A stretch of DNA of 54,122 bases. Origin: Bacteroidota bacterium. GTDB taxonomy: Bacteria > Bacteroidota > Bacteroidia > Cytophagales > Cyclobacteriaceae. The notes beneath the pieces were generated by a model that worked only from the letters and a program-made list of their open reading frames with translations, was not told the DNA's origin and did not search any database. The position numbers and the translations under genes are program-made. The stretch lies in the NCBI GenBank assembly GCA_018266395.1, contig JAFEAM010000040.1:1-54122 (forward strand), read 5' to 3'. Below, one piece after another: positions 36,637 through 44,825 of this stretch (position 1 is the first letter of the stretch; each line of letters starts with the position of its first letter).

Positions 36637-37665
36637 TTACTGTGACACCGTCAGCGCACCTGTAAGACCAGGGGAAGTATAATGTCTGATTCCTTCAGGT
36701 GTACTGTATACGAAGAAGGCCTCAAGCTCAGGGTGTGACTTCAGCAACTCGATGCCCTTCTCATGTCCCATGGACATAAACGCTGTAGCCCAGGCATCAG
36801 CAGTAGAACAGTCTTTGGCAAAAACCGTGACACACAAAACTGCCCGTTGGGCCGGGAATCCTGTAAACGGATCCAGGGTATGAGAGTACTTTCTTCCATC
36901 CACAATTCTGAAATTGAAATAATTGCCGGAAGTGGAATACCCCTGATCCTTGATGCGCGTTGTGGCTATGAATTTTTGCTCCTCATAGTTCGATTCCGGA
37001 TCCAGTATGCCAATTTCCCAGTCCCTGTTCTCCTTTAGGTTTCTGCCATGGGCCACACCTTCGCCTCCCAGCTCGATGAAGTAATCGGTGACCTTCCTGT
37101 TCTTAAAGAAATCTCCAATAACATCTGCTCCATAACCCTGTCCGATGGCGCTGAAGTCCAGCTGCACCCTTGGGTCAAGCTTCCACACACTGTCTTTGTT
37201 GAATTGGATTTTTTCAAAACCAACATATTCCTTTACGCGCATCACCTCCGCAGTGTCGGGTCTTTCCACTTTTCTGGGCCCGAAGCCCCAGGCGTTTACC
37301 AGGGGCATGACGGTGGGATCGTAAGCCCCTCCGGATCCCTTCACCACTTCCTGCGATTTGAGCAAGGGCGGATAAAAGTAAGGTAGCGTGAAGGGAACTC
37401 CATGCTCCGATCTATTGAATCGCGAAATATCGGCCGTAGTGTCGTAGGTGTTGATAGTTTTGTTTATCAGTTCCAGAAGGGAGTCGACCGCGTTTTGGAA
37501 ATTTCTGTTTTCCTCATCAAAGTAGATGATGTGATAGCTGGTACCCATGGTCTTGCCTTCAAGACGGATCGGCTTGGAAACGCTGTTCTGCCGATAGTAG
37601 TACACGCCCGCCATAGTGGCAAGTAAAACAGCTGTATACAAAACATTCTTGATGCGATTATCCAC
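36637..37665 (-). CDS. apbE: FAD:protein FMN transferase (ApbE)
   Basis: Periplasmic enzyme that attaches FMN covalently to Thr/Ser of flavoproteins such as NqrB, NqrC and RnfG. An N-terminal hydrophobic segment (residues 8-25) anchors or exports it; there is no lipobox. ApbE motifs: GKTMGTSYHIIYFDE, FSAIGQGYGADVIGDFF, the flavin-binding FIELGGEGVAHG, GYSTSGNYFNFRIVDGRKYSHTLDP and TADAWATAFMSMG (metal ligands). 342 residues, full length. The start is GTG at 37665. A -7-like TAATTTCG ends 4 bases upstream of that codon, so a leaderless or nearly leaderless transcript is possible. No flavoprotein target is encoded nearby. Confidence 0.93.
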   Translation of the reverse strand: MDNRIKNVLYTAVLLATMAGVYYYRQNSVSKPIRLEGKTMGTSYHIIYFDEENRNFQNAVDSLLELINKTINTYDTTADISRFNRSEHGVPFTLPYFYPPLLKSQEVVKGSGGAYDPTVMPLVNAWGFGPRKVERPDTAEVMRVKEYVGFEKIQFNKDSVWKLDPRVQLDFSAIGQGYGADVIGDFFKNRKVTDYFIELGGEGVAHGRNLKENRDWEIGILDPESNYEEQKFIATTRIKDQGYSTSGNYFNFRIVDGRKYSHTLDPFTGFPAQRAVLCVTVFAKDCSTADAWATAFMSMGHEKGIELLKSHPELEAFFVYSTPEGIRHYTSPGLTGALTVSQ

Positions 37666-37669
37666 GGCG

Positions 37670-37677
37670 CGAAATTA
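37670..37677 (-). promoter_or_regulatory. Candidate -7 element of apbE
   Basis: Minus-strand TAATTTCG (one mismatch to TAnnTTTG) with TCTG 19 bases upstream at the -33 position (one mismatch to TTTG). Only 4 bases lie between the box and the GTG start codon, so the transcript would begin at or near the start codon. Confidence 0.35.
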
Positions 37678-37704
37678 CACCAAAAGAAGGGGTAAACAGA
37701 AAAA

Positions 37705-37735
37705 TTTGAAAGCGGTCTGAATGGGTGTAGCTTTG
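37705..37735 (+). promoter_or_regulatory. Promoter of ruvB (TTTG-N19-TAGCTTTG)
   Basis: TTTG at 37705-37708 and TAGCTTTG at 37728-37735, spaced by 19 bases, match both Bacteroidota promoter elements exactly. The ruvB ATG at 37743 follows after 7 bases, so transcription should begin at or within three bases of the start codon. Confidence 0.75.
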
Positions 37736-37742
37736 ACCTGCG

Positions 37743-38774
37743 ATGCGGGAAGACTATCTGAAATCAGACGGATCGGGAATGGACGCCGAGGAAAAGGAAG
37801 CAGAAAAGGCGCTCCGGCCTTTGACTTTCTCTGACTTCACCGGGCAACAAAAGGTCGTCGACAACATCAAAGTGTTCGTGGAGGCGGCCAAACAAAGAGG
37901 CGAATCACTGGATCACGTTCTGCTGCATGGACCTCCGGGGCTGGGCAAAACGACGCTTTCTTTCATCATCGCAAATGAACTGGGGAGCAGCATCAAGGTT
38001 ACTTCCGGTCCGGTGCTGGATAAGCCAAGCGACCTTGCGGGACTCCTCACCAACCTTGAGGCCCATGACGTGCTGTTTATCGATGAAATTCATCGTCTCA
38101 ATCCGATAGTAGAGGAATACCTGTACTCGGCCATGGAAGACTTCAGGATCGACATCATGCTGGACAGCGGACCCAACGCCCGCTCTGTCCAAATCAGTCT
38201 TAATCCATTCACACTGATCGGAGCCACCACAAGAGCCGGGCTTCTCACTTCGCCATTGCGGGCCCGGTTCGGAATTAACGCACGCCTTGAATACTACGAC
38301 TCCAATCTTCTGACCCGCATAGTAAAGCGATCGGCTTCCATTCTGCATACACCCATACATGACGATGCCGCAGTTGAAATTGCAAGAAGAAGCCGTGGCA
38401 CGCCCCGCATCGCCAATAATCTGCTCAGGCGTACAAGGGACTTTGCCCAGATTAAGGGTGATGGCGACATCACGAAGTCCATTGCCCAGATGGCACTAAA
38501 GGCTCTCGACGTGGATGAAAATGGACTGGATGACATGGATAACAGAATCCTTTCTGCCATAATAGAAAAATTCAAGGGGGGCCCTGTTGGATTGGGCACC
38601 ATTGCTACGGCTGTCGGAGAGGAAGCCGAGACCATCGAAGAGGTTTATGAACCATTCCTCATCCAGGAAGGCTATGTAAAAAGAACTTCACGCGGACGAG
38701 AGGCCACAAACCTGGCCTACAAGCATCTCAAAATTTCGCCACCTGCTTCCCGTGGTCCGGGACTTTTCGACTAG
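37743..38774 (+). CDS. ruvB: Holliday junction DNA helicase RuvB
   Basis: Hexameric AAA+ motor that, with RuvA, drives branch migration of Holliday junctions. Walker [10 protein letters not shown] at residues 63-71, Walker [10 protein letters not shown], the sensor/arginine-finger stretch [18 protein letters not shown], and the C-terminal winged-helix DNA-binding domain ([27 protein letters not shown]). Length 343, normal. The N-terminus MREDYL is typical for RuvB of this phylum, which supports the ATG at 37743 even though the promoter ends only 7 bases before it; an internal ATG at 37779 ([14 protein letters not shown]) is the alternative. queG follows immediately. Confidence 0.97.
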   Translation: MREDYLKSDGSGMDAEEKEAEKALRPLTFSDFTGQQKVVDNIKVFVEAAKQRGESLDHVLLHGPPGLGKTTLSFIIANELGSSIKVTSGPVLDKPSDLAGLLTNLEAHDVLFIDEIHRLNPIVEEYLYSAMEDFRIDIMLDSGPNARSVQISLNPFTLIGATTRAGLLTSPLRARFGINARLEYYDSNLLTRIVKRSASILHTPIHDDAAVEIARRSRGTPRIANNLLRRTRDFAQIKGDGDITKSIAQMALKALDVDENGLDDMDNRILSAIIEKFKGGPVGLGTIATAVGEEAETIEEVYEPFLIQEGYVKRTSRGREATNLAYKHLKISPPASRGPGLFD

Positions 38775-38789
38775 TTGGCACTGCCGGAC

Positions 38790-39740
38790 ATGAATCCCCA
38801 GCAGGCATCGGTGTTGACCAAGGAAATTGCCCATGACCTTGGGTTCCAGTTTTGCGGAATATCACAGGCTCGCTTCCTTGAAGAGGAGGCACCCAGACTG
38901 GAAGAGTGGCTAAGGAGAAAATACCAGGGCAATATGAAATACCTGGAGGAGAACTTCGACAAAAGACTGGATCCCCGCAAGCTTGTTCCAGGGGCGAGGA
39001 CTGTAGTGAGTCTTTTGTATAATTACTATCCAAGGCAGGATTGGAACAGTCCACTGAAGCTCGCGCGTTACGCATATGGCGAGGACTATCACACGGTGAT
39101 CAAAGACAAGCTCAGAGATTTCATGACTCGCCTGGAAGAGAAGCTTGGGGCCATTCAGGGAAGAGTTTTTGTTGACTCCGCTCCGGTACATGAACGGGCA
39201 TGGGCACAGCGCTCTGGATTGGGTTGGATTGGAAAGAACTCGCTTTTGCTTCACCGGCAAATGGGGAGTTATTTTTTTATCGCTGAGTTGATCATCGATA
39301 TCGTAATGGCGCCTGATGGTCCGGTAAATGACTATTGCGGAACCTGTACAGCCTGCATGGATGCATGCCCCACTGATGCCATACCGGAACCTTATGTGGT
39401 AGATGGAAGCAAATGCATTTCCTATCTGACCATTGAGCTGAAGGAACAGATTCCATCGTCTTTCAAAGAGAAACTTCAGAATTGGATATTTGGTTGCGAT
39501 ATCTGCCAGGAGGTCTGCCCATGGAATCGTTTCGCCAACCCACACCGTGAACCAAGGTTCGATGCCGACGATGCGCTTCTTGAAATGAAAAAAGAAGATT
39601 GGCTTGAGTTGACTGAAGAAACCTTTGGCAGACTCTTTGGAAAATCTCCAGTAAAGCGGACGAAATACTCAGGCCTCCGGCGGAATATTGTCTTTGTGAC
39701 AGAAAATCCGGAAAAAGATAAAGCCCCTGGCGGGGCTTGA
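38790..39740 (+). CDS. queG: Epoxyqueuosine reductase
   Basis: Last step of queuosine synthesis: reduces epoxyqueuosine to queuosine in the tRNA anticodon, using cobalamin and two 4Fe-4S clusters. Seen: GFQFCGISQARFLEEEAPRLEEWL at the N-terminus, VDSAPVHERAWAQRSGLGWIGKNSLLL (active-site region with the catalytic Asp), ferredoxin-like CGTCTACMDACP and the second cluster motif CDICQEVCPWN. 316 residues from the ATG at 38790; a TTG at 38775, directly after the ruvB stop, would add five residues. The C-terminal residues KAPGGA are encoded by a hairpin (39721-39738) that probably terminates the opposing gene. Likely co-transcribed with ruvB. Confidence 0.96.
   Translation: MNPQQASVLTKEIAHDLGFQFCGISQARFLEEEAPRLEEWLRRKYQGNMKYLEENFDKRLDPRKLVPGARTVVSLLYNYYPRQDWNSPLKLARYAYGEDYHTVIKDKLRDFMTRLEEKLGAIQGRVFVDSAPVHERAWAQRSGLGWIGKNSLLLHRQMGSYFFIAELIIDIVMAPDGPVNDYCGTCTACMDACPTDAIPEPYVVDGSKCISYLTIELKEQIPSSFKEKLQNWIFGCDICQEVCPWNRFANPHREPRFDADDALLEMKKEDWLELTEETFGRLFGKSPVKRTKYSGLRRNIVFVTENPEKDKAPGGA
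39721..39738 (-). terminator. Terminator hairpin inside the 3' end of queG
   Basis: AAGCCCC (39721-39727) and GGGGCTT (39732-39738) form a 7-base stem with loop TGGC. Read on the minus strand it is followed by TTATCTTTTTCC, a T-rich tail, so it fits as terminator of the 60-residue gene ending at 39763. On the plus strand no T-tract follows. Confidence 0.65.
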
Positions 39741-39762
39741 GATTAAGATTGGTTTTGGTTAA

Positions 39763-39945
39763 TCAAAGAGCGACAAAGCAGCGATTGAGAATCGCACGGT
39801 GGTCCCCAAAATTGGCGTAACACCAAGTTCTGAGTTCCTGAACCTCTTCGGCAATCAGCATTTTGATTGCCTTCCGCAGCTCTTTCTCGAAGAGCCGGGC
39901 GTCAAAACTCACACGTGTGAGTATGTTTTTGACATAATTCAGCAT
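39763..39945 (-). CDS. Small conserved-looking protein of 60 residues
   Basis: Family not recognised. The protein starts MLNYVKNILTRVSFDARLFEKELRKAI and continues with an acidic helix EEVQELRTWCYANFGDH, ending in RCFVAL. It looks like two amphipathic helices with two cysteines and no signal peptide. Support for being real: a plausible start codon with a TACTTTAA -7-like box upstream (39964-39957), a hairpin terminator with T-rich tail just past the stop, and coding-like residue composition. It lies convergent to queG and divergent from batD. A 16-base palindrome (39907-39922) falls within codons for Leu-Thr-Arg-Val-Ser. Confidence 0.6.
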   Translation of the reverse strand: MLNYVKNILTRVSFDARLFEKELRKAIKMLIAEEVQELRTWCYANFGDHRAILNRCFVAL

Positions 39946-40034
39946 ATCTCAAATTGTTAAAGTACGTTGCGTAACCTATTACGCCTTTTGTAACGTTGAA
40001 ACTACCAATTCGCGCATAGAGAAAAAAGAAAATT

Positions 40035-40060
40035 TAAATTTGTCTCCGCAAATGTTTGCG
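40035..40060 (+). promoter_or_regulatory. Candidate batD promoter element with adjacent inverted repeat
   Basis: TAAATTTG at 40035-40042 matches the -7 box exactly; no TTTG is found at -33. The perfect inverted repeat CGCAAA/TTTGCG at 40047-40060 (2-base spacer) sits at the predicted transcription start, where a bound repressor would block initiation. Confidence 0.4.
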
Positions 40061-40074
40061 CAACAATTGCAACT

Positions 40075-41532
40075 ATGAGAATTCTGCTTAGGTCGGTGTT
40101 TTTGCTGGTTTTTTCCTCCTCAGTTTTCGCTGCCTTCGGGCAACAGATTCAGATTCAATTGGGTCCGGATGAGATTGGGGAAAATCAGGCCTGGACAATT
40201 GCCGTGATTGTCCAAAACGACCAACTGCGATCCTACGGGCCATTTCCGGATATTGAAGGATTCCGGAAACGCGGTACCAGTACCCAATCCCAAACCAGCA
40301 TCATTAACGGCCAGATGAGTTCCCAGCAGTCCATCATAATGACTTACGTGCCGACAAAACAAGGCACCATCATGATCCCTCCCTTCTCAATGAAAGTGAA
40401 CGATCAGAATGTATCCACGCCTGGCAAAAAGGTCAAGGTCGGAGCTCCTGTATCCGCTCAGGCACAGGATCCATTCAGAAGTCTTTTTGACAGCCGTGAC
40501 CCATTCAATGATCTTTACGGAAGAGGCGAGCCCGAATTCATCGACGTTAAGGAAGATGCCCTGCTTACACTCACAACAAGCAAGGATGAAGTTTACGTAG
40601 GCGAAGGGTTTACAGCGACACTGTCTTTCCTCGTAGCCGACAACAACAGGGCTCCCATGCAGTTCCACGACCTGGGTCGCCAGCTATCCGACATTCTGAA
40701 GAAGCTTAAGCCAACCAACTGCTGGGAAGAGAATTTCAATATTGAAAACATAGAAGGGGAGCCAATCTCAATCAATGGAAAGGGTTACACCCAATACAAG
40801 ATTTACCAAGCGGCCTATTATCCCCTCAACACACAGCCCGTCACGTTTCCATCAGTTGGTCTGGAGATGATCAAATTCAAAGTGGCAAAGAATCCATCTT
40901 TTTTCGGTCAGAACCGCCAGGAAGATTTCAAGACATTTTATTCAAAGCCGAAATCCATCAAGGTGCTTGAACTGCCAGCACATCCCCTGCAAGCTTCTGC
41001 GTCTGTGGGAAACTATCAGTTAGATGAAAAGATTGCCACCGACAATCTTAAGACCGGGCAAAGTGTCGGATATGAATTCAACGTTTTCGGCGAGGGGAAT
41101 ATTTCTTCCATCGGCAAACCGCTTATCCCCCGCGACAACAACTTTGATTTTTACGAACCCAACGTGCAACAGAATATTCAGCGCGACAATGGCAGAGTAA
41201 GCGGAACCAAATCCTTCCGCTATTTTCTTGTTCCTAAAGAACCAGGGGATTATGACCTGGGCAAGTACTTTCAATGGGTCTTCTTCAATCCAGGAACAAA
41301 GAAATACGACACACTGAAATCAAAGATCGTTCTTCATGTTGAAGGTGAGAGTCACCAGAACCGCGCCATCCAAAGCAGTGATCTTGGCTCTTTCTATGAT
41401 CGGCTGGAGCTGACTGACAATCATCTGGAATCTGCAAGCCACAACAGTCTGGTCAAGAGCGGACTGAATGTGTTTATTCTGGTGATGCTGTCTTTTTCTG
41501 CGTATCTGGTTTTCAGAAAAAGACCTGCGTAA
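40075..41532 (+). CDS. batD: BatD-family protein
   Basis: Envelope protein of the Bacteroides aerotolerance family. A signal peptide (about residues 1-22, AAFG before Gln) is followed by a large periplasmic part of beta-sandwich repeats (IQIQLGPDEIGENQAWTIAVIVQND; a second repeat near ALLTLTTSKDEVYVGEGFTATLSFL), and one C-terminal membrane helix (LNVFILVMLSFSAYLVF) ending in RKRPA. 485 residues. Normally batD lies with the vWA-domain genes batA and batB and a MoxR ATPase; none is present here, so this is an orphan copy, perhaps with a different partner. PorV and PorU lie 10 kb away. Confidence 0.88.
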   Translation: MRILLRSVFLLVFSSSVFAAFGQQIQIQLGPDEIGENQAWTIAVIVQNDQLRSYGPFPDIEGFRKRGTSTQSQTSIINGQMSSQQSIIMTYVPTKQGTIMIPPFSMKVNDQNVSTPGKKVKVGAPVSAQAQDPFRSLFDSRDPFNDLYGRGEPEFIDVKEDALLTLTTSKDEVYVGEGFTATLSFLVADNNRAPMQFHDLGRQLSDILKKLKPTNCWEENFNIENIEGEPISINGKGYTQYKIYQAAYYPLNTQPVTFPSVGLEMIKFKVAKNPSFFGQNRQEDFKTFYSKPKSIKVLELPAHPLQASASVGNYQLDEKIATDNLKTGQSVGYEFNVFGEGNISSIGKPLIPRDNNFDFYEPNVQQNIQRDNGRVSGTKSFRYFLVPKEPGDYDLGKYFQWVFFNPGTKKYDTLKSKIVLHVEGESHQNRAIQSSDLGSFYDRLELTDNHLESASHNSLVKSGLNVFILVMLSFSAYLVFRKRPA

Positions 41533-41549
41533 CCGCGCTACAGAATCAA

Positions 41550-41557
41550 TATCTTTA
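41550..41557 (+). promoter_or_regulatory. Weak -7-like element before aroC
   Basis: TATCTTTA differs from TAnnTTTG only at the last base and lies 23 bases before the aroC ATG. No TTG was found at -33, so the call is tentative. Confidence 0.25.
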
Positions 41558-41580
41558 CAACTCATTTTTAACTGTCGGAC

Positions 41581-42654
41581 ATGGGTAGTTCCTATGGAAC
41601 CATTTTCAGAATACACACCTTTGGCGAGTCGCATGGGCCTGCCATTGGGGTGATTATTGATGGTTGTCCGGCTGGACTGAACATCGACGAATCCTACATA
41701 CAGAAAGAACTGGACCGGCGAAGGCCTGGGCAGTCGAAGATTACCACACAGCGAAAAGAAGCAGACCAGGCCCGAATCCTGTCGGGCATCTTTGATGGGA
41801 AATCAACCGGTACACCCATTGCCATCGTTATCGATAACGAAGATCAGCGCAGCAAGGATTACAGTCACCTCGAAAATGCCTTCAGGCCTTCTCATGCAGA
41901 CTATACGTATGCTGAAAAATATGGGATTCGCGACCATCGCGGTGGAGGAAGAAGTTCCGCCAGGGAAACGGCAGCCAGGGTGGCAGCGGGTGCAATTGCC
42001 AAATTGCTGTTACAACAATCGGGCATCCGGGTTCAGGCTTATGTATCACAGGTCGGAGAAATCAAGGCACCAGCATATAACACAATGGACCTTGCGAAAA
42101 CCGAGGAGAATATTGTGCGCTGCCCGGACCAGGCAACTGCAGCCCAAATGATAGCCCTCATTGATCAGGTGAGGCTCGACAGGGATACGATCGGGGGTAT
42201 GATCACAGGCGTGGTAAAGGGCACACCCGTAGGGTTGGGTGAGCCTGTGTTCGATAAACTGCATGCTGAATTGGGCAAAGCGATGCTCAGCATCAATGCA
42301 GTAAAAGGCTTTGAGTACGGCAGTGGTTTTGGAGGCATTCATTTGAAAGGATCGCAGCACAATGATGCTTATGTAAATGAAGGAGGAAAAATCCGTACCA
42401 AGACAAATTATTCGGGTGGAATTCAGGGCGGCATCAGCAATGGTGAGGACATCTATTTTAACGTCGCTTTCAAACCCGTGGCAACCATTATGCAGGATCA
42501 GGAGACAGTGGATAACGAAGGGCAACCCGTTACGCTTGCCGGCAAGGGACGTCACGATCCCTGTGTTGTTCCACGGGCTGTACCCATTGTAGAGGCAATG
42601 GCAGCTTTGGTTATTGCTGATTTCCTGCTGCGCAGTCGCGTCAGCAAGATCTGA
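41581..42654 (+). CDS. aroC: Chorismate synthase
   Basis: Final enzyme of the shikimate pathway: converts 5-enolpyruvylshikimate 3-phosphate to chorismate, using reduced FMN. Signature motifs: [21 protein letters not shown] at the N-terminus, [27 protein letters not shown] in the middle (active-site His and FMN/phosphate contacts), and [19 protein letters not shown] at the C-terminus. 357 residues, full length. It stands alone, 48 bases after batD and 104 bases before the symporter gene. Confidence 0.97.
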   Translation: MGSSYGTIFRIHTFGESHGPAIGVIIDGCPAGLNIDESYIQKELDRRRPGQSKITTQRKEADQARILSGIFDGKSTGTPIAIVIDNEDQRSKDYSHLENAFRPSHADYTYAEKYGIRDHRGGGRSSARETAARVAAGAIAKLLLQQSGIRVQAYVSQVGEIKAPAYNTMDLAKTEENIVRCPDQATAAQMIALIDQVRLDRDTIGGMITGVVKGTPVGLGEPVFDKLHAELGKAMLSINAVKGFEYGSGFGGIHLKGSQHNDAYVNEGGKIRTKTNYSGGIQGGISNGEDIYFNVAFKPVATIMQDQETVDNEGQPVTLAGKGRHDPCVVPRAVPIVEAMAALVIADFLLRSRVSKI

Positions 42655-42758
42655 TTTCCAACCGCGCTTCAGGCGTAATTATTTGGCTTGGGTAGTCCAT
42701 ACCTAGCGGAAGGTGTTGGCAGTCATTTTTTCTATATTGCACTCTTCCAATTCCTAAC

Positions 42759-44165
42759 GTGAGCGAGCCCACACATTCATCTCCTTCGAAGCCACACAAA
42801 AGCAGGCTTACCTTATATATCGTCATTTGCCTTTTTCTCGGAATCATCCTTGGATTCACTTTAAATCAGACTTATCTGGAGGCGGATAACCAAAAATTGG
42901 AAAACGTTTCACAAGCACTACTTGCTCTGCAGTCAAAAGCCCAGGCTTCTACCGACAGCCTTGAACGCGAAGATCTGCTCTCACAGCACAAGGCACTGAC
43001 CAAGGATAGGGGAACCTTTCTGACAGCAAGAGACAGGAAGGTTGAGCCTTTTGCCTTGCTTGCCGACATCTTCCTCAGATTGATTAAGATGATTGTTGCC
43101 CCTTTGGTCTTCACAACCCTGGTAGTCGGGGTGGCCAAATTGGGAGACATCAGCGCAGTCGGACGTATCGGAGGAAAGACTTTGTTATGGTTTATAAGCG
43201 CATCCTTGATGAGTTTGCTGTTGGGGATGATTATGGTCAACTTCTTCAAACCCGGAGAGGCAATGAACTTACCCTTGCCTGATGCTTCAGAATCATCAGG
43301 ACTTGTGTCCGTCGGACTATCACTGAAAGAATTCCTTTATCATGTGTTCCCGGCCAGTGTTATTGACGCCATGGCAAAAAATGAGATCCTGCAGATCGTG
43401 GTCTTTTCATTGTTCTTTGGTGTTGCCACAGCTGCCATAGGGGATCAGGGGAAGGTAATCATCCAGTTTATGGATGCCGCTGCCCATGTCATACTCAAAG
43501 TAACGGGTTATGTTATGAATCTCGCCCCCCTGGCAGTCTTTGGCGCGATGACCGCGGTAATTGCCAAACAAGGTCTTGGTATTCTCACTACCTATTCCAT
43601 CTTCATTGGGGAATTTTACTTCACTTTGTTCTTATTGTGGCTGATCCTGTTCTTCGCAGGCTACACCGTGCTGGGAAGACGCACAAGGGAACTCATTAAG
43701 AAAGTACGGCAACCCACACTCCTGGCTTTCTCCACTTCAAGCAGTGAGGCTGCCTTTCCGATGACTATGGAAAAACTTCAGGAATTTGGCTGCAAGGACA
43801 AGATTGTCTCCTTCGTGCTTCCTCTGGGCTATTCATTCAATCTTGATGGCAGCATGATGTATATGACTTTCGCGAGTCTTTTCATCGCTCAATCCTACGG
43901 CATGAACATCCCATTGCCCACCCAGATCAGCATGTTGCTGGTACTGATGCTCACCAGCAAGGGCATTGCAGGCGTACCACGCGCCTCGCTTGTAGTAATT
44001 GCCGGCACGTTGGCAACCTTCAAGATCCCGGAAGCCGGCCTGGCCCTTCTCCTTGGTATCGATCCCCTGCTGGATATGGGCAGGAGCGCTACCAATGTGA
44101 TAGGCAACAGTGTGGCTACGGCCGTGGTCAGTAAGTGGGAAAATGAGCTGGACACCGCTTCCTGA
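42759..44165 (+). CDS. Dicarboxylate/amino acid:cation symporter (DAACS family)
   Basis: Inner-membrane symporter of the GltP/DctA family, 468 residues, starting with GTG. Family motifs: FSTSSSEAAFPMTMEKL (serine-rich re-entrant loop), SFNLDGSMMYMTFASLFIAQ (helix 7 with the NxDG-like ion site) and GIDPLLDMGRSATNVIGNSVAT (substrate-binding helix 8). Unusual: between the first membrane segment (about residues 14-35) and the second lies a polar insert of roughly 60 residues (LEADNQKLENVSQALLALQSKAQAS...) predicted as coiled coil and probably periplasmic. Most relatives have only a short loop here. The transported acid (glutamate, aspartate or C4-dicarboxylate) cannot be told. Confidence 0.92.
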   Translation: MSEPTHSSPSKPHKSRLTLYIVICLFLGIILGFTLNQTYLEADNQKLENVSQALLALQSKAQASTDSLEREDLLSQHKALTKDRGTFLTARDRKVEPFALLADIFLRLIKMIVAPLVFTTLVVGVAKLGDISAVGRIGGKTLLWFISASLMSLLLGMIMVNFFKPGEAMNLPLPDASESSGLVSVGLSLKEFLYHVFPASVIDAMAKNEILQIVVFSLFFGVATAAIGDQGKVIIQFMDAAAHVILKVTGYVMNLAPLAVFGAMTAVIAKQGLGILTTYSIFIGEFYFTLFLLWLILFFAGYTVLGRRTRELIKKVRQPTLLAFSTSSSEAAFPMTMEKLQEFGCKDKIVSFVLPLGYSFNLDGSMMYMTFASLFIAQSYGMNIPLPTQISMLLVLMLTSKGIAGVPRASLVVIAGTLATFKIPEAGLALLLGIDPLLDMGRSATNVIGNSVATAVVSKWENELDTAS

Positions 44166-44207
44166 AGGAATTACTGAAAGCTCGACAGACCTGAACTTAT
44201 TTGAGAT

Positions 44208-44215
44208 AACTTTGT
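44208..44215 (+). promoter_or_regulatory. Candidate -7 element of the nfu gene
   Basis: TAACTTTG is an exact TAnnTTTG match ending 18 bases before the ATG at 44234. No TTG is present at the -33 distance. Confidence 0.4.
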
Positions 44216-44233
44216 TTCCTTTTCATTACGTGT

Positions 44234-44812
44234 ATGATACAAAGCGCACCCAAAACCATTAGCATCTACCTGGAATCCAATCCAAATCCAAATTCACTCA
44301 AGTTTGTAGTGAATGAATTGCTGGTGCCTGATGGAATGAATTTTGACTTCCCAGATCCTGACAGTGCGAAAGATGCACCCCTGGCACAGGAGCTGTTCAT
44401 GTACCCATTTGTAGAGCGGGTGTTTTACATGAGCAATTTTATTACGGTCACGAAAAAGGAAGAAGTAGAGTGGATCGAAATCCAGTCTATTTTGCGCGAT
44501 CATATTCAGAAGTTCCTTGAGTCAGGCAAATTGATTCTTGACCAGCACAACCCGGAGCCTGAAGCAACCGGTGAAGAGACTGAGACTGTAAAAAAGATCA
44601 AGAATATTCTTGAGGAGTACATCCGCCCCGCAGTTGAACAGGATGGTGGAGCGATCAATTTTCATTCCTTCGAAAACGGAATCGTAAAAGTCATTCTTCA
44701 GGGCTCGTGCAGCGGGTGTCCTTCTTCCACGGTTACCCTGAAGGCTGGAATAGAAAACCTATTCACCCGCATGATGCCCAATGAAGTAAAAGGCGTCGAG
44801 GCACTGGGGTAA
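44234..44812 (+). CDS. Nfu-type iron-sulfur cluster carrier
   Basis: Fe-S scaffold or carrier that delivers clusters to apoproteins. Residues 8-95 form an Nfu_N domain (IYLESNPNPNSLKFVVN, FPFVERVF-like FMYPFVERVFYMSNFITVTK), and residues 118-190 the NifU C-terminal domain with GSCSGCPSS, Cys159 and Cys162, which bind the cluster at a dimer interface. The combination Nfu_N plus Nfu is the mitochondrial NFU1-like arrangement, common in Bacteroidota. 192 residues. It converges on the peptidase gene with only 13 bases between the stops and no hairpin in between. Confidence 0.92.
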   Translation: MIQSAPKTISIYLESNPNPNSLKFVVNELLVPDGMNFDFPDPDSAKDAPLAQELFMYPFVERVFYMSNFITVTKKEEVEWIEIQSILRDHIQKFLESGKLILDQHNPEPEATGEETETVKKIKNILEEYIRPAVEQDGGAINFHSFENGIVKVILQGSCSGCPSSTVTLKAGIENLFTRMMPNEVKGVEALG

Positions 44813-44825
44813 TTAATTGTCCCTG

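Noticed and set aside
38910..39545. 211-codon open frame antisense to queG
   Set aside because: Fully inside queG; no signal or domain; cysteines mirror the Fe-S codons of QueG.
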